From CAYNHF01 sp964397045 (GTDB lineage Bacteria; Actinomycetota; Acidimicrobiia; Spongiisociales; UBA5794), in the NCBI GenBank assembly GCA_964397045.1, contig CAYNHF010000049.1, positions 1-64,000 on the forward strand: 64,000 nt of DNA, read 5' to 3'. The number at the start of each line of letters is the position of its first letter. The stretch's first letter is position 1. A program made the translations under genes and the position numbers. Positions 16,899-25,750 of this stretch are shown here, one piece after another. The notes under the pieces were generated by a model. The model saw only the letters and a list, made by a program, of their open reading frames with translations, did no database searches and had not been told where the DNA came from.

Positions 16899-16904
16899 TA
16901 TACT
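16899..16904 (+). promoter_or_regulatory. -10 element of pcrA (near-leaderless)
   Basis: TATACT lies nine bases before the pcrA ATG, and no ribosome-binding site can be seen in the gap. This spacing implies a transcript starting at or within a few bases of the start codon. No clear -35 element. Confidence 0.55.
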
Positions 16905-16913
16905 CAGCGGCCC

Positions 16914-19097
16914 ATGCCTGACACCATGCTGCTCGACGATCTCAACGCGACCCAACGCGAGGCGGTAGCCGCTACCGAAGGGCCCGTTCTGGTCGTTGCG
17001 GGCGCCGGATCCGGTAAAACCCGCGTGTTGACTCGAAGAGTCGCTCATCTGATCCGAGACCTCGACGTGTCACCCTTCTCGATCCTGGCGATCACATTCA
17101 CCAACAAGGCCGCCTCCGAGATGAAGGACCGGGTCGCGGGCCTCGTCGGCCCGGTCGCACACAACATGTGGGTGTCGACATTCCACTCCGCCTGCTCGCG
17201 AATCCTTCGAAGGGAGGCGCCGCGATTGGGCTACCGATCTGCATTCTCGATCTACGACGCTGCAGACTCGCTGCGACTGATCACACTCTGCGTCAAGGAT
17301 CTCGATCTCGACCCCAAGCGGTTCCCACCGCGCAACCTTCGAGCCGTCATATCGAATGCCAAGAACGAACTGGTGGACTACGAGACCTACGCCACCACGG
17401 GTACCGGGATCTATCACGAGAAGGTTGCCGATGTGTACCGGCTGTACCAGCAGCGGCTCGTCGAGGCTTCCGCGATGGATTTCGATGATCTCCTGATGGT
17501 GACGGTGGAACTTCTGCAGGCGTTCCCTGAGGTGCTCGCGCACTATCAGGAGCGCTTCCAGTACGTCCTGGTCGATGAATACCAGGACACGAATCACGCG
17601 CAGTACATGCTCGTGAAGCTGCTCACCGAGCGGCACCGCAATCTCTGTGTGGTGGGAGACTCCGACCAGAGCATCTATGCGTTCCGGGGCGCAGACCTGC
17701 GCAACATCATGGAGTTCGAGAAGGACTTCCCCGACGCCCGTGTCGTCCTGCTCGAGCAGAACTACCGGTCTACGCAGACCATTCTGGAAGCGGCCAACGC
17801 CGTCATATCCAACAACGCGGGCCGCAAACCGAAGCGGCTCTGGACCGATCTGGGTGAGGGTGAACCGCTGGTTGTGTTCGAGGCTGAAGACGAACACGAC
17901 GAAGCCGCCTACCTCGCCGAGGTAGTGACCGAACTCGAGAAGACGGACCGCAGACGCAGCGAGATTGCTGTGTTCTATCGCACCAACGCCCAGAGCCGGG
18001 TGATCGAGGAGGTGATGGTCAAGTTCGGCGTGCCCTATCAGGTGGTGGGGGGGCTCAAGTACTACGACAGGCGCGAGGTGAAGGACGTACTCGGCTACCT
18101 GCGGGCCATCGTGAACCCGGACGACACGGTCGCCCTCAAGCGGGTCGTGAACGTACCCAAGCGCAGCATCGGAGCCACCAGCGTTGCTCATGTCGACCGG
18201 TTTGCGGATGGCGAGGGTTTGAGCTTCTACGAAGCTCTGGCCCGCAGCGACGAGAACCCCCGACTTGCGGCGAGAGCGCAGCGGTCGATCGCTGAGTTCG
18301 TGGCACTGCTGGAGCATCTGACCCTCCAGGCGGCAGCCGGACCGCGTGCCGCGCTGGAGGCTATCACCACCGACACGGGGTATATGGATTGGGTCCGGAG
18401 CGAGCGGACCATCGAAGCGATGGGGCGCGAAGAGAACCTCAAAGAGCTCATCTCGGCCGCAGCCGACTTCGAGGAGACCGGGCCGGCTTCGATGGGGCCG
18501 GCCGAGTGGGAGGCGATCGACGGCCTGCGGCGGGTGGAGATGTTCCTCGAGGCAATCAGCCTCGTCACCGACGTCGACAGCATGGACAACTCCGAGGCGG
18601 TGACCTTGATGACGCTTCACAACGCCAAGGGTCTCGAGTTCCCCGTAGTGTTCATCACCGGCATGGAGGACGGGGTCTTTCCGCACATGCGTTCGCTCGG
18701 GGAACCGGCGGAACTCGAGGAAGAACGTCGGCTGGCGTACGTGGGAATCACTCGCGCGATGGAGGAGCTCTACCTGACTCGAGCGTGGAGCCGCAACCTG
18801 TGGGGGGGGAACAACTTCAACCCACCTTCGCGGTTTCTGCGCGAGATCCCGGAGCACCTCACTTCGCAGGCGACACGGCGCTCCCGACGGGGCGTCCTGG
18901 AGTCGGTCACCCGGCAGACGAGCACCGTGGCCGACGGATCGATCGCGTCGGGCGATCGGGTACGCCACGCCCACTGGGGCGAAGGGACCGTCCGTGAGGT
19001 GATCGGCACAGGAGACCGGGCAGAGGCCGTTGTCAGTTTCGACGCGGAGGGAGTCAAGCGACTGCTCCTCGCATGGGCGCCGCTGGAGCAGGTCTGA
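16914..19097 (+). CDS. pcrA: ATP-dependent DNA helicase PcrA/UvrD
   Basis: A 727-residue superfamily 1A helicase. Walker A is GAGSGKT at 30-36; motif Ia contains ITFTNKAASEM; motif II VDEYQDTN; motif III GDSDQSIYAFRGAD; motif V TLHNAKGLEFPVVF; motif VI YVGITRA. The C-terminal region ends in a Tudor-like segment (GDRVRHAHWGEGTV) that in PcrA contacts RNA polymerase. It unwinds DNA 3' to 5' in nucleotide-excision repair and conflict resolution. It is complete and of normal length. It appears monocistronic with a near-leaderless promoter. UvrD and PcrA names are interchangeable here. Confidence 0.95.
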   Translation: MPDTMLLDDLNATQREAVAATEGPVLVVAGAGSGKTRVLTRRVAHLIRDLDVSPFSILAITFTNKAASEMKDRVAGLVGPVAHNMWVSTFHSACSRILRREAPRLGYRSAFSIYDAADSLRLITLCVKDLDLDPKRFPPRNLRAVISNAKNELVDYETYATTGTGIYHEKVADVYRLYQQRLVEASAMDFDDLLMVTVELLQAFPEVLAHYQERFQYVLVDEYQDTNHAQYMLVKLLTERHRNLCVVGDSDQSIYAFRGADLRNIMEFEKDFPDARVVLLEQNYRSTQTILEAANAVISNNAGRKPKRLWTDLGEGEPLVVFEAEDEHDEAAYLAEVVTELEKTDRRRSEIAVFYRTNAQSRVIEEVMVKFGVPYQVVGGLKYYDRREVKDVLGYLRAIVNPDDTVALKRVVNVPKRSIGATSVAHVDRFADGEGLSFYEALARSDENPRLAARAQRSIAEFVALLEHLTLQAAAGPRAALEAITTDTGYMDWVRSERTIEAMGREENLKELISAAADFEETGPASMGPAEWEAIDGLRRVEMFLEAISLVTDVDSMDNSEAVTLMTLHNAKGLEFPVVFITGMEDGVFPHMRSLGEPAELEEERRLAYVGITRAMEELYLTRAWSRNLWGGNNFNPPSRFLREIPEHLTSQATRRSRRGVLESVTRQTSTVADGSIASGDRVRHAHWGEGTVREVIGTGDRAEAVVSFDAEGVKRLLLAWAPLEQV

Positions 19098-19186
19098 GCC
19101 CACGGCCGGCGCGATGACCCAGTCGATGCCAGATCGGAGGACGAGAAGGCATCGGATCGAGCTGAATCCGACCCGGTTGCCCCGAC

Positions 19187-19192
19187 TAACCT
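19187..19192 (+). promoter_or_regulatory. -10 element for leaderless B12-binding gene
   Basis: TAACCT is followed by six bases and then the ATG at 19199, with no ribosome-binding site between, as expected for a leaderless transcript. No strong -35. Confidence 0.45.
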
Positions 19193-19198
19193 CGCGGC

Positions 19199-19591
19199 AT
19201 GCCACGCCGGGTCCTCATCGCCAAACCAGGCCTCGATGGCCACGACCGCGGGGCCAAGGTCGTGGCCAGAGCGCTGCGAGACTCCGGCTGCGAGGTCATC
19301 TACTCGGGACTGCATCAAACTCCTGAGCAAATCGTCGAAACCGCGCTCCAGGAAGACGTGTCCGGGGTTGGGCTCTCGGTGTTGTCCGGCGCTCACATGA
19401 CCCTGTTTCCCCGCGTCGTCGAATTACTGCGCGAGCGAGGTGCAGAGGACGTCGTGGTGTTCGGGGGCGGCATCATCCCCGACGACGACATTCCACTGCT
19501 GGAAGCGGCAGGCCTCGCTGCCGTCTTCACCCCCGGTACGCCACTCTCCGAGATCTCGGACTGGGTCGACAACAACCTGGACGAATACTGA
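19199..19591 (+). CDS. Small cobalamin-binding subunit, methylmalonyl-CoA mutase type
   Basis: A 130-residue protein that is just a B12-binding domain. The cobalamin signature DxHxxG is present at 13-18 (DGHDRG), followed by SxL and GG motifs (SVLSGAH; GGGIIPDDD). It matches the C-terminal domain of methylmalonyl-CoA mutase, or the separate small subunit seen in archaea and some actinobacteria. It needs a catalytic large subunit, which is not in this window. Placement 69 bases before sucCD fits, since methylmalonyl-CoA mutase makes succinyl-CoA. Other B12 mutases (isobutyryl- or ethylmalonyl-CoA) use near-identical subunits. Confidence 0.85.
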   Translation: MPRRVLIAKPGLDGHDRGAKVVARALRDSGCEVIYSGLHQTPEQIVETALQEDVSGVGLSVLSGAHMTLFPRVVELLRERGAEDVVVFGGGIIPDDDIPLLEAAGLAAVFTPGTPLSEISDWVDNNLDEY

Positions 19592-19660
19592 GCGAGATGG
19601 CGGCGCACACCCGAGGCAGACCGGGAGAAGCAATCGGTTTCCACGTGTCCGGAGGAGAAC

Positions 19661-20884
19661 GTGAAGGTTCATGAGTACCAGGCCAAAGCCTTGATGCAAT
19701 CCTTCGGGATCCCGGTGCCGCTCGGCAGCCCGGCAACCACCGTTCAGGAGGCGGTGGAGGCGGTGCGGCCGCTCATTGAGGAAAGCGGCAATCCGGTCGT
19801 GGTCGTGAAGACCCAGATACACGCCGGAGGACGCGGCAAAGGCCGGTTCGTCGAACACCCGGACCTCGGTGGCGTCACCGTGGTCACCGCAGGGATCGAG
19901 GGAGGCGTCGCGGCGGCGGAGACCGAGGTGCGCTCCCTGGCCGAGCAGATGCTGGGCAGCACACTGGTCACCGTCCAGACTGGGTCGGCAGGCAAACGAG
20001 TGAACCGGCTGTACATCGAGCAGGGCATCGACATCGATCGCGAACTCTATCTGTCCGTGCTGCTCGACCGTGCCGTGAGTCGCAACATCATCATGGCCTC
20101 CACCGAGGGAGGGACCGAGATCGAAGAGGTCGCGGCATCAACCCCGGAGAAGATCTTGCGAGCCGAGATCGACCCTGCGTACGGATTGCTCGACTATCAG
20201 GCGCGGGACCTTGCTCACAGCCTGGGACTCACCGGGCAAGCGGCCCGCAATGGAGCAGAGTTCATGGCGACCCTCGCCGCGGCGGCGGTTGATCTCGACT
20301 CGGATTTGATCGAGATCAACCCGCTCGTCGTCACCACCGAAGGCGAGGTGATGGCGCTCGACGCCAAGATGGGGTTCGATCCGAACGCGCTGTATCGCCA
20401 TGCCGCGGTCGAAGCCATGCGAGATGAGAGTGAAGAGGACCCTGCCGAGCGCGAAGCTGCGGAGTTCGACCTTTCGTTCATCAAGCTGGATGGCAGCATC
20501 GGGTGCATGGTCAATGGCGCCGGCCTGGCCATGGCGACCATGGACATCATCAAGTACGTCGGGGGTGAGCCGGCCAACTTCCTCGACGTGGGAGGTGGCG
20601 CCACGGCAGAGAAGGTGGCCGCAGCATTCAAGATCATCACCCGTGATCCCAATGTGAAGGGCATCTTCGTGAACATCTTCGGTGGCATCATGCGCTGCGA
20701 CACGATCGCAGAAGGGATCGTGGACGCGGTCAGGGAAGTGGGGCTCGAGGTGCCACTGGTAGTGAGGCTCGAAGGCACCAATGTCGAACTCGGCAAGCAG
20801 ATTCTGGACGAGTCGGGCCTTGCTGTGGTGAGTGCCACAGACATGAAGGACGGGGCGAACAAGATCCTGGAACTGGCGCCATGA
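19661..20884 (+). CDS. sucC: Succinyl-CoA synthetase beta subunit
   Basis: A 407-residue ADP/GDP-forming succinate-CoA ligase beta chain. It opens with MKVHEYQAKALM; the ATP-grasp part contains KTQIHAGGRGKG, and the C-terminal half has NIFGGIMRCDTIA and VRLEGTNVELGK. With sucD it makes ATP or GTP from succinyl-CoA in the TCA cycle. The GTG start follows GGAGGAGAAC directly. Its stop overlaps the sucD start (ATGA). It is slightly longer than the E. coli protein (388 aa). Confidence 0.95.
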   Translation: MKVHEYQAKALMQSFGIPVPLGSPATTVQEAVEAVRPLIEESGNPVVVVKTQIHAGGRGKGRFVEHPDLGGVTVVTAGIEGGVAAAETEVRSLAEQMLGSTLVTVQTGSAGKRVNRLYIEQGIDIDRELYLSVLLDRAVSRNIIMASTEGGTEIEEVAASTPEKILRAEIDPAYGLLDYQARDLAHSLGLTGQAARNGAEFMATLAAAAVDLDSDLIEINPLVVTTEGEVMALDAKMGFDPNALYRHAAVEAMRDESEEDPAEREAAEFDLSFIKLDGSIGCMVNGAGLAMATMDIIKYVGGEPANFLDVGGGATAEKVAAAFKIITRDPNVKGIFVNIFGGIMRCDTIAEGIVDAVREVGLEVPLVVRLEGTNVELGKQILDESGLAVVSATDMKDGANKILELAP

Positions 20885-21810
20885 GCGTGCTGGTAGACAA
20901 GGACACCCGGGTCATCGTGCAGGGAATGGGCAACACCGGCCGGTTCCACACCGACACCGCAATCGCATACGGCACGCAGATGGTGGGTGCGGTCCACCCT
21001 TCGAAAGCAGGAACGACCGAACGGTTCACCGGTCCCACCGACCACTCGGGGGTGCCGGGACGTCCCGACACGTACGACGTGGAGGTTCCGATCTATCGCA
21101 CCGTCGGCGAAGCAGTGGCGGCGACGGGGGCGACGGCGTCGGTCATCTATGTGCCGCCACCGTTCGCAGCCGATGCGATCGCCGAAGCTGCAGCTGCGGG
21201 AGTAAGTCTCGTAGTTTGCATCACCGAAGGCATTCCGGTGGCAGACATGGTCGTGACCAAGCGGATTCTCAGCGACACCGCGACCCGCCTGGTGGGCCCC
21301 AACTGCCCCGGCGTCATCACACCCGAGGAATGCAAAATCGGCATCATGCCGGGGTACATTCACAACCCGGGTCGCGTCGGGGTGGTCAGCCGCTCCGGCA
21401 CGCTCACGTACGAGGCGGTTCATCAGCTCACCCGCAACGGCCTCGGCCAGACCACCGCAATCGGAATCGGTGGCGATCCCGTCAACGGGACCAACTTCAT
21501 CGACTGCCTGGACCTGTTCAACCAGGACCCGGCGACCCACGGGGCGATCATGATCGGTGAGATCGGGGGCACCGCTGAGGAGGAAGCGGCAGCATGGATC
21601 GCAACCAACATGACCAAACCCGTCGCCGCGTTCATCGCGGGTACGACGGCACCTGCCGGCAAACGAATGGGCCATGCCGGGGCGATCATCTCAGGCGGCA
21701 AGGGCACGGCTGCAGACAAGATCCGCGCCCTGGAAGGTGCCGGCGTCCTGATGGCCGCCACCCCGACCGACATGGGCAGCGCCATGCTCGAGGCTATGAA
21801 CGGCAGATGA
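20881..21810 (+). CDS. sucD: Succinyl-CoA synthetase alpha subunit with insertion
   Basis: A 309-residue alpha chain carrying the CoA-binding Rossmann domain and the phosphorylated His265 (MGHAGAIISGG). VGPNCPGVITP and GVVSRSGTLTYEAV are typical. Two features differ from E. coli SucD: the N-terminal CoA loop is altered (QGMGNTGRFH), and the TPGKGG loop reads HPSKAG and is followed by about 20 extra residues (around 45-65) before the conserved VGEAVAATGATASVIYVPP. These are in the CoA-binding part, so CoA contacts or partner choice may differ. Translationally coupled to sucC. Confidence 0.92.
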   Translation: MSVLVDKDTRVIVQGMGNTGRFHTDTAIAYGTQMVGAVHPSKAGTTERFTGPTDHSGVPGRPDTYDVEVPIYRTVGEAVAATGATASVIYVPPPFAADAIAEAAAAGVSLVVCITEGIPVADMVVTKRILSDTATRLVGPNCPGVITPEECKIGIMPGYIHNPGRVGVVSRSGTLTYEAVHQLTRNGLGQTTAIGIGGDPVNGTNFIDCLDLFNQDPATHGAIMIGEIGGTAEEEAAAWIATNMTKPVAAFIAGTTAPAGKRMGHAGAIISGGKGTAADKIRALEGAGVLMAATPTDMGSAMLEAMNGR

Positions 21811-21820
21811 GTACCACTCG

Positions 21821-22432
21821 ATGACCCAGCTGCTGGCCGGGCTTTCGCTCGGCCTTGCTGCCGGCCTCAGCCCGGGTCCGCTCCAGACCCTGATCGTGAC
21901 ATCGACGCTGCAGCGCGGCTTCAGCGCCGGCTGGCGGGTCGCGATCGCGCCCCTCGTCACCGACGTCCCCATCGTGCTGCTCTCGCTCTTCCTCGTCGGC
22001 ACGATCCCCACACCGTGGGCTCGCGGCCTGGGTATTGCAGGCGGCATCCTCGTTGTCTCCTTCGGTGTATGGGAGATCAGTCGAGCGCGCCAATCGGCGC
22101 AACAGCCCGAGACGGTGGATACGGGTTCGTCCGGTGACGTCTGGCGAGGCGCGGCAGTGAACCTATTCAGCCCCCATCCCTGGCTGTTCTGGATAGCTGC
22201 CGGGGCCCCTTTCCTCCTCGAGGCGTGGGAGGAGTCGCCTTCGCTCGCAGTCGCATTCCTGGCGGGCTTCTACGCGACCCTGATCGGCTCCAAGCTCGGT
22301 TTGGCATGGGTTGTGGCTGTAGGCCGCAGGCACCTATCGCCCGTCTGGCGCTTCCGGTTGGTCGTGCTGGGAGGTGGATTGCTCATCGTCGGCGGCGCGC
22401 TGTTGTTGGTGGCGGGTCTGCAATCGGCATGA
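21821..22432 (+). CDS. LysE/RhtB-family exporter
   Basis: A 203-residue membrane protein with about six hydrophobic segments. The N-terminal GLSLGLAAGLSPGPLQTL and the later AAVNLFSPHPWLFWI are typical of LysE/RhtB amino-acid exporters. It is likely an inner-membrane efflux carrier for an amino acid or related metabolite; the substrate cannot be read from sequence. It starts 10 bases after sucD and may be co-transcribed with it. No neighbouring LysR-type regulator is present. Confidence 0.8.
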   Translation: MTQLLAGLSLGLAAGLSPGPLQTLIVTSTLQRGFSAGWRVAIAPLVTDVPIVLLSLFLVGTIPTPWARGLGIAGGILVVSFGVWEISRARQSAQQPETVDTGSSGDVWRGAAVNLFSPHPWLFWIAAGAPFLLEAWEESPSLAVAFLAGFYATLIGSKLGLAWVVAVGRRHLSPVWRFRLVVLGGGLLIVGGALLLVAGLQSA

Positions 22433-22481
22433 GCGGTCGTGGATAGGCCGGGGACCCTCGTAGCATCTGGCTCGATCCACC

Positions 22482-23540
22482 TTGGCACTTTCCAACGCAT
22501 CCCGTGTAGCTCTTCTGGCCGTAGTTGCCGCTGTTCTCTTGGCGGCTTGCAGCGACGCGGATGCTGTGCCCTCTCCCAGTGCCACCACCTCACCGACCGC
22601 ACCTGCATCGACGACGACAACGTCCACGGCGGCTCCGGTGACGACCACGTCTCCTCCTCCCACCCCGACGACTGCTACGTCGGAGCCGCCTCCCCCCACC
22701 ACAACATCGACGACCACCAGCACGACGACCACGACGACCCTCTCGCCCCCTGAGGCCCGTACCGAGCGCCTCACCCTGCAGGTGGGTGGCCGCAGCCGCG
22801 AGTACGTGCTCTTCATTCCTGAGGGCCTTGGGCCCGGACCCCATCCCCTCGTGGTCGACTTCCACGGGCTCACCGACTCCGGCGAAGGCCACGATTCACT
22901 TTCCAGGATGCGAGCGAAAGGCGAGGCGGAGGGATTCATCGTGGCGCAGCCGGACGGTGCTCTGCTCGGCAACAGCTGGGATGTCCTGGCTGACTCCTCT
23001 GACGTGCCCTTCGTGCGCACATTGCTCGCAGACGTCGAGAGTCGAGTACCGATCGACCCGAAGCGCACCTTTGCCACCGGATTCTCGGCGGGTGGGGGAC
23101 TGGTCAACCGTCTGGCTTGCGAGGCATCCGATATGTTTGCTGCCGTCGGCGCCGTCGCCGGGAGCTACCTCGCGCCGGGGAACTGCGTTCCGACCCGTCC
23201 TGTACCGTTCGCCGCCTTCCATGGGGACGAGGATCTCGTGGTTCCTTACAACGGCGGCCTCGCCGTCTTTCCCTCGGTGCCCGCCTGGGCCCAGGCATGG
23301 GCGGATCGCAACGGCTGCACCTCGGCGCCTGCGCGTTCTGAAGTCACGAGCGATGTGGTTGTGGACGAGTGGCAGGACTGCAGCAACCGCGCCACCGTCA
23401 GGTTCTACACGGTGCGAGGCGGGGGCCACGATTGGCCGGGTCCCGGTTCGAGTGGAGGGATCCTCCAGACGACGGAGTCGATTTCGGCGACGGATCTTCT
23501 GTGGGAGTTCTTCATTGCTCACCCGCGGCAGGACGGCTGA
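22482..23540 (+). CDS. Secreted lipoprotein esterase, PHB-depolymerase/LpqC-like
   Basis: A 352-residue alpha/beta hydrolase exported as a lipoprotein: signal segment with lipobox LLAACS, then a Thr/Pro-rich linker (about 25-90), then the esterase domain with VVDFHGLTDSG, nucleophile motif GFSAGG, HGDEDLVVPY (acid) and GGGHDWPG (His). The family includes feruloyl esterases, polyhydroxybutyrate depolymerase and mycobacterial LpqC. Cell-surface ester hydrolysis is the likely role; the substrate is unknown. The best start is a TTG with no clear ribosome site; TAGCAT at 22461-22466 may be its -10 element. Confidence 0.78.
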   Translation: MALSNASRVALLAVVAAVLLAACSDADAVPSPSATTSPTAPASTTTTSTAAPVTTTSPPPTPTTATSEPPPPTTTSTTTSTTTTTTLSPPEARTERLTLQVGGRSREYVLFIPEGLGPGPHPLVVDFHGLTDSGEGHDSLSRMRAKGEAEGFIVAQPDGALLGNSWDVLADSSDVPFVRTLLADVESRVPIDPKRTFATGFSAGGGLVNRLACEASDMFAAVGAVAGSYLAPGNCVPTRPVPFAAFHGDEDLVVPYNGGLAVFPSVPAWAQAWADRNGCTSAPARSEVTSDVVVDEWQDCSNRATVRFYTVRGGGHDWPGPGSSGGILQTTESISATDLLWEFFIAHPRQDG

Positions 23541-23572
23541 ACCCACCAGATTCGGGCCCAAACTCGGCCGCC

Positions 23573-23578
23573 TAGTCT
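23573..23578 (+). promoter_or_regulatory. -10 element of the purN-purH-folD operon
   Basis: TAGTCT lies 10 bases before the purN ATG with no ribosome-binding site between. This fits a leaderless or near-leaderless operon transcript. Confidence 0.45.
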
Positions 23579-23588
23579 GACATCACCA

Positions 23589-24221
23589 ATGGTTGACGAC
23601 GTATCCGCCCGCCTACCCATCGCCGTCCTTGCCTCGGGCAGCGGCAGCAACCTGCAGGCGCTGGTAGACGCTTGCGCAGCTCCCGACTTCGGTGCCACGG
23701 TCACCGTGGTGATTGCAGACCGCCCGGAGATTCGGGCCCTGTATCGTGCGACAGCAGCCGGGATCCCCGCGCGTGTCGTGCCTTGGCAGGACTTCGCGAA
23801 CCGCGAGGAGTTCACTACAGCCGTGTGCGACGCCGCCGCGGCGTCCGGAGCCGAGGTGCTCGTCCTCGCCGGGTTCATGCGGGTGCTCTCCGGGGTGGCT
23901 ATGGAGCGCTTCCCGAATCGAATTCTCAACACCCATCCCTCCCTGCTTCCCTCCTTCCCTGGGGCCCATGCGGTCGAGGATGCGCTGGCCCACGGCGTGA
24001 AATGCACCGGCATGACCATCCATTTCGTGGACGAGCAGGTCGACCACGGCGCGATCGTCTATCAGGAGGCGGTGGCGGTGCACCCAGATGACACCGCGGC
24101 ATCGGTGACCGCCCGCATTCAGGCGATCGAACATCGGGCATACCCGCAAGTTGTACGAGCGCTCGCCGCAGGAAAACTCCGGGTCGAGGGCCGCATCGTC
24201 TCCTGGGAGGGAGCACCATGA
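23589..24221 (+). CDS. purN: Phosphoribosylglycinamide formyltransferase 1
   Basis: A 210-residue GAR transformylase. VLASGSGSNLQAL at the N-terminus binds phosphate; the catalytic Asn-His pair lies in ILNTHPSLLPSFPG and the Asp in EQVDHGAIVYQE. It uses 10-formyl-THF to formylate GAR in de novo purine synthesis. It is the first gene of a tight purN-purH-folD operon; its stop overlaps purH (ATGA). Length is normal. Confidence 0.95.
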   Translation: MVDDVSARLPIAVLASGSGSNLQALVDACAAPDFGATVTVVIADRPEIRALYRATAAGIPARVVPWQDFANREEFTTAVCDAAAASGAEVLVLAGFMRVLSGVAMERFPNRILNTHPSLLPSFPGAHAVEDALAHGVKCTGMTIHFVDEQVDHGAIVYQEAVAVHPDDTAASVTARIQAIEHRAYPQVVRALAAGKLRVEGRIVSWEGAP

Positions 24222-25750
24222 GTCGACTGATCGTTCGCCGGGCCTTGCTCAGTGTCTCGGACAAGTCGGGGCTGGTTCCATTCGCCACCGGGCTGAACGC
24301 CGCCGGGGTCACTCTGGTCTCTTCCGGCGGCACCGCCGCGGCGCTCGTCGAAGCCGGGATTCCTGTTATCCCGGTTGCAGAGGCCACCGGATCACCCGAG
24401 ATGCTCGGGGGTCGCGTCAAGACGCTACATCCCCGCATCCATGGCGGCATCCTGGCGGACCCGACCAATCCAGACCATCTCGAGGATCTTCAAGCAGCCG
24501 GCATCGAGCCGTTTCAACTCGTCGTGGTGAACCTCTACCCCTTCGAAGTGACCGCGGCCTCCGCCGATGCCACCGCAGGCGATGTCATCGAGCAGATCGA
24601 CATCGGTGGACCTGCCATGATCCGGTCCGCCGCGAAGAACCATCGCCATGTCGCAGTTGTCACCGACCCCGGCCAGTACGCCCCCGTGCTCGGAGCCATA
24701 ACCAGCGGCGGGATCGACGTAGCATTTCGGCAGGACCTGGCCACTGCAGCGTTCTACCGTACCGGCCGCTACGACGCAGCCATCCTCAGTTGGTTCGAGC
24801 GTGATACTGAGCCCCCGTCGCGCATGATTCTGGCCCTCGAGCGACGCGATGAGCTGCGCTACGGGGAGAACCCCCATCAAGCAGCCGCCGCCTACGCGGC
24901 CGCCTCCGCCGGTCCGTGGTGGGTAGAGGCAGATCAGCTCCAGGGCAAGGCGATGTCGTTCAACAACTACCTCGACGCCGAGGCTGCCTGGCGGATGGCC
25001 AATGACTTCGAAGCGCCCGCCGCGGTGGTGGTGAAACACGCCAACCCGTGCGGGTTGGCCGTTCGGCCGGACCTGGAGGAGGCGTTCAGGGCCGCATGGG
25101 AGTGCGATCCACTCTCTGCATTCGGCGGCATCGTTGCTGTGAACCGGGCACTCGACGCCCCAACCGCCGCACGAATCGCTGCGGCGGGGTTCGTCGAGGT
25201 GGTCGTAGCCCCAGACGTGACGACCGGCGCCCGTGAGGAGCTGGCCGGCAAGCAGAATCTGCGTCTGCTGCAGGCACCACCCCCCGACCCCGCAGACTCC
25301 GACTTGCGTCGAATCGAGGGTGGATTCGTGATCCAGGGGCGCGATCGGTTGCGCCCGGGCCGCGAGCACTGGGAAGTGGTCAGCCGCCGAGCACCCGAAC
25401 CGGAGGAGGCGGAGAGCCTGGACTTCGCCTGGACGGTGGCCGCGCACGCGAAGTCCAATGCGATCGTTGTGGCCAAGGACCTGGCCGCGGTCGGCGTCGG
25501 AGCCGGCGATCAGAGCAGGGTGGGCGCCGCGGAGCGGGCCATCGCCAAGGCAGGCGAGCGAACCCGCGGAGCGGTGGCGGCGAGTGATGCATTCCTTCCG
25601 TTTCGCGACACGCTCGATACGCTGGCATCATCAGGGGTCACCGCGGTCATTGAACCGGGTGGCTCAAAACGTGACGCCGAGGTGATCGCCGCCGCCGATG
25701 AGCACGGTGTTGCCCTGGTATTCACCGGGAGGAGGCATTTCAGACATTGA
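24218..25750 (+). CDS. purH: Bifunctional AICAR transformylase / IMP cyclohydrolase
   Basis: A 510-residue PurH. The N-terminal MGS-like IMP cyclohydrolase domain (1-200) has SDKSGL and GGRVKTLHPRIHGG; the C-terminal transformylase has RYGENPHQAAA, QGKAMSFNNYLDAEAA and VVVKHANPCG, including the catalytic Lys-His pair. It performs the last two steps of IMP synthesis. It is coupled on both sides by 4-base overlaps, with folD supplying its 10-formyl-THF cofactor. Confidence 0.96.
   Translation: MSRLIVRRALLSVSDKSGLVPFATGLNAAGVTLVSSGGTAAALVEAGIPVIPVAEATGSPEMLGGRVKTLHPRIHGGILADPTNPDHLEDLQAAGIEPFQLVVVNLYPFEVTAASADATAGDVIEQIDIGGPAMIRSAAKNHRHVAVVTDPGQYAPVLGAITSGGIDVAFRQDLATAAFYRTGRYDAAILSWFERDTEPPSRMILALERRDELRYGENPHQAAAAYAAASAGPWWVEADQLQGKAMSFNNYLDAEAAWRMANDFEAPAAVVVKHANPCGLAVRPDLEEAFRAAWECDPLSAFGGIVAVNRALDAPTAARIAAAGFVEVVVAPDVTTGAREELAGKQNLRLLQAPPPDPADSDLRRIEGGFVIQGRDRLRPGREHWEVVSRRAPEPEEAESLDFAWTVAAHAKSNAIVVAKDLAAVGVGAGDQSRVGAAERAIAKAGERTRGAVAASDAFLPFRDTLDTLASSGVTAVIEPGGSKRDAEVIAAADEHGVALVFTGRRHFRH

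Noticed and set aside
17070..19205. Long open frame (over 700 codons) on the minus strand opposite pcrA
   Set aside because: It mirrors the codon pattern of a complete, motif-rich helicase; its product has no recognisable domain and no ribosome site.
22620..22745. Repetitive ACC/ACG tract that could be mistaken for a short tandem-repeat array
   Set aside because: It is in frame and encodes the Thr/Pro linker of a lipoprotein; there are no spacers of CRISPR type.
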